Assembly: GCA_902462635.1 (NCBI GenBank)
Contig: CABQCN010000002.1
Coordinates: 1-16,546 of the forward strand
Reading direction: 5' to 3'
Length of the DNA: 16,546 nt
Origin: an uncultured Oscillospiraceae bacterium
Lineage (GTDB): Bacteria > Bacillota > Clostridia > UBA1212 > UBA1255
A model generated the notes under the pieces. That model ran no database searches, was not told where the DNA came from, and saw nothing but the letters and a program-made list of their open reading frames with translations. Each line of letters begins with the position of its first letter. Within the stretch, counting starts at the first letter, position 1. The translations under genes and the position numbers were made by a program. Positions 15,687 to 16,546 of this stretch are shown piece by piece.

Positions 15687-16546
15687 TCAGTCATGATTTT
15701 TCTCCGTTCGCTGCGATTTCGTAATACATAATTCCTTATATCCGGTAATTCCGATAGCCGAAATCAGCGTATTCTGTTTCACTGTTTTGCCGTTCACCCA
15801 ATCCACGATCGCCTGCGGCAGATTACAGCCGCCCATATGGCTGAACGGATAACCGCCGCCGAAGCGGGCGTTCATTTCCAAAAGATACGGAACATCTTCC
15901 ACAAGAAAAATATCGCAATCCAGATTGGCAATATGGCCTGTTATTCTGCCAAGCCGTTCCGCCTCCGCGAATATTGCCGGTTCGTTTACCAGTTCTGCAA
16001 TGTCCGTTTCGCCGGCGCGCATAGCGATCTTCTTTTTAATGACCGCATTCCGGAACCGGCCGCTCAGGTCATTGATGACGTCTGCTCCGTATTCCTGTCC
16101 CAGCAGCATCTCCTGAAATATGATTTTATCTTCCACCGCCGCGGATTCGTATTGCAGATAGGTATGATTGACCGCCCGCGTATTTCGGCTGTAATAATAT
16201 AGCAGCGCCATTTCATCTTCGGCGATGGATAACGCTATGGAACCGCAGCCGAAGCGCGGTTTGACGACGACCGGATAATGCAGTTCCCCCTTTTCCAGCG
16301 CCAGCATCGTTTTCTGCAATGTTAAATACGTTTTCGGTACCCGAAATCCGTTTTCTTTGAGATACCGGTACGTCTTCCATTTATCATTACAGATTTCAAC
16401 GAATGCCGGATCCGATACGACCACATGCGTTCCGATTTCTGCAAATTCGTTTTTATTTTGCGCCAGAACAGGCAGATCCATATCGAACAGAGAGAGTAAA
16501 ATGTCGATAGAATTGTTTTTACAATAGTCCAGAAGGAAGGGAATAT
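15687..16546 (-). CDS. ATP-grasp ligase, PylC/carbamoyl-phosphate-synthase-like, 5' end outside window
   Basis: The reading frame stays open to the window edge: upstream of the Met at 16481 it continues IPFLLDYCKN...DILLSLFD, which reads as the end of a family N-domain. That Met is therefore internal and the gene is 5'-truncated here (285 codons visible). Counting from the internal Met, CNDKWKTYRYLKENG is at 31-45, VVVKPRFGCGS at 71-81, the hinge IIFQEMLLGQEYG at 120-132, and LLEMNARFGGGYPFSH at 200-215 with metal ligands Glu202 and Asn204. So the ATP and metal sites look complete, unlike the downstream paralogue. It probably ligates a carboxylate and an amine, substrates unknown. It ends 34 bases before the next ligase, or overlaps it by 8 bases if that gene starts at 15694. 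Confidence 0.87.
   Translation of the reverse strand, partial: IPFLLDYCKNNSIDILLSLFDMDLPVLAQNKNEFAEIGTHVVVSDPAFVEICNDKWKTYRYLKENGFRVPKTYLTLQKTMLALEKGELHYPVVVKPRFGCGSIALSIAEDEMALLYYYSRNTRAVNHTYLQYESAAVEDKIIFQEMLLGQEYGADVINDLSGRFRNAVIKKKIAMRAGETDIAELVNEPAIFAEAERLGRITGHIANLDCDIFLVEDVPYLLEMNARFGGGYPFSHMGGCNLPQAIVDWVNGKTVKQNTLISAIGITGYKELCITKSQRTEKNHD

Noticed and set aside
16481..16483. Met at 16481 as the true start of the first ATP-grasp gene
   Set aside because: The frame remains open upstream to the edge and encodes sequence (FLLDYC, LLSLFD) that fits the family's N-domain; a start there would delete part of the fold.
1..16546. CRISPR arrays, tRNA/rRNA genes, insertion sequences or phage genes
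   Set aside because: I saw no direct-repeat arrays, no tRNA-like cloverleaf and no transposase or integrase coding sequence; the window is almost fully accounted for by metabolic and membrane protein genes.

Overview
The window is almost entirely a cell-surface polysaccharide precursor locus. Every supported gene lies on the minus strand, so transcription runs from high to low coordinates. Clostridial-type ribosome-binding sites (AAGGAG/GGAGG), tight packing with 4-8 base overlaps, an N-terminal DNA-binding domain of a kind common in Clostridia, and a DUF3810 membrane protein suggest a Bacillota (Clostridia) chromosome, perhaps of a gut bacterium. The taxonomic placement is inference. GC content is mixed: about 50-60% in samples of ugd and about 30-35% in samples of the rfbC-aminotransferase stretch.

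Layout in transcription order. (1) 16546-14339: two ATP-grasp ligases, the first cut by the window edge. (2) 14342-13068: an SLC13/DASS-type anion transporter whose start overlaps the end of the second ligase. (3) 12990-9348: a dTDP-sugar block of rfbC, a VioA-like DegT aminotransferase, rfbA and rfbB; no rmlD is present. (4) 9335-5865: capE, capF and capG, the complete three-step route from UDP-GlcNAc to UDP-N-acetyl-L-fucosamine. (5) 5864-5705: the only clear transcriptional break, with a 20-bp inverted repeat followed by T8 and a near-consensus promoter. (6) 5704-1272: an acidic-sugar operon of an HTH-fused GHMP sugar kinase resembling plant galacturonokinase, a small sugar-phosphate nucleotidyltransferase, a UDP-glucuronate 4-epimerase and UDP-glucose 6-dehydrogenase. 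(7) 1142-1: a DUF3810 membrane protein with an HEMAH zinc motif, cut by the window edge.

Together the genes supply UDP-GlcA, UDP-GalA (de novo and possibly by salvage), UDP-L-FucNAc and a dTDP-6-deoxy or dTDP-4-amino-4,6-dideoxy sugar. No glycosyltransferase, flippase or polymerase is in the window, so assembly genes must lie outside it. The most unusual parts are the sugar kinase carrying its own DNA-binding domain just downstream of a palindromic promoter, and the coupled ATP-grasp/ATP-grasp/transporter unit next to an amino-sugar pathway.
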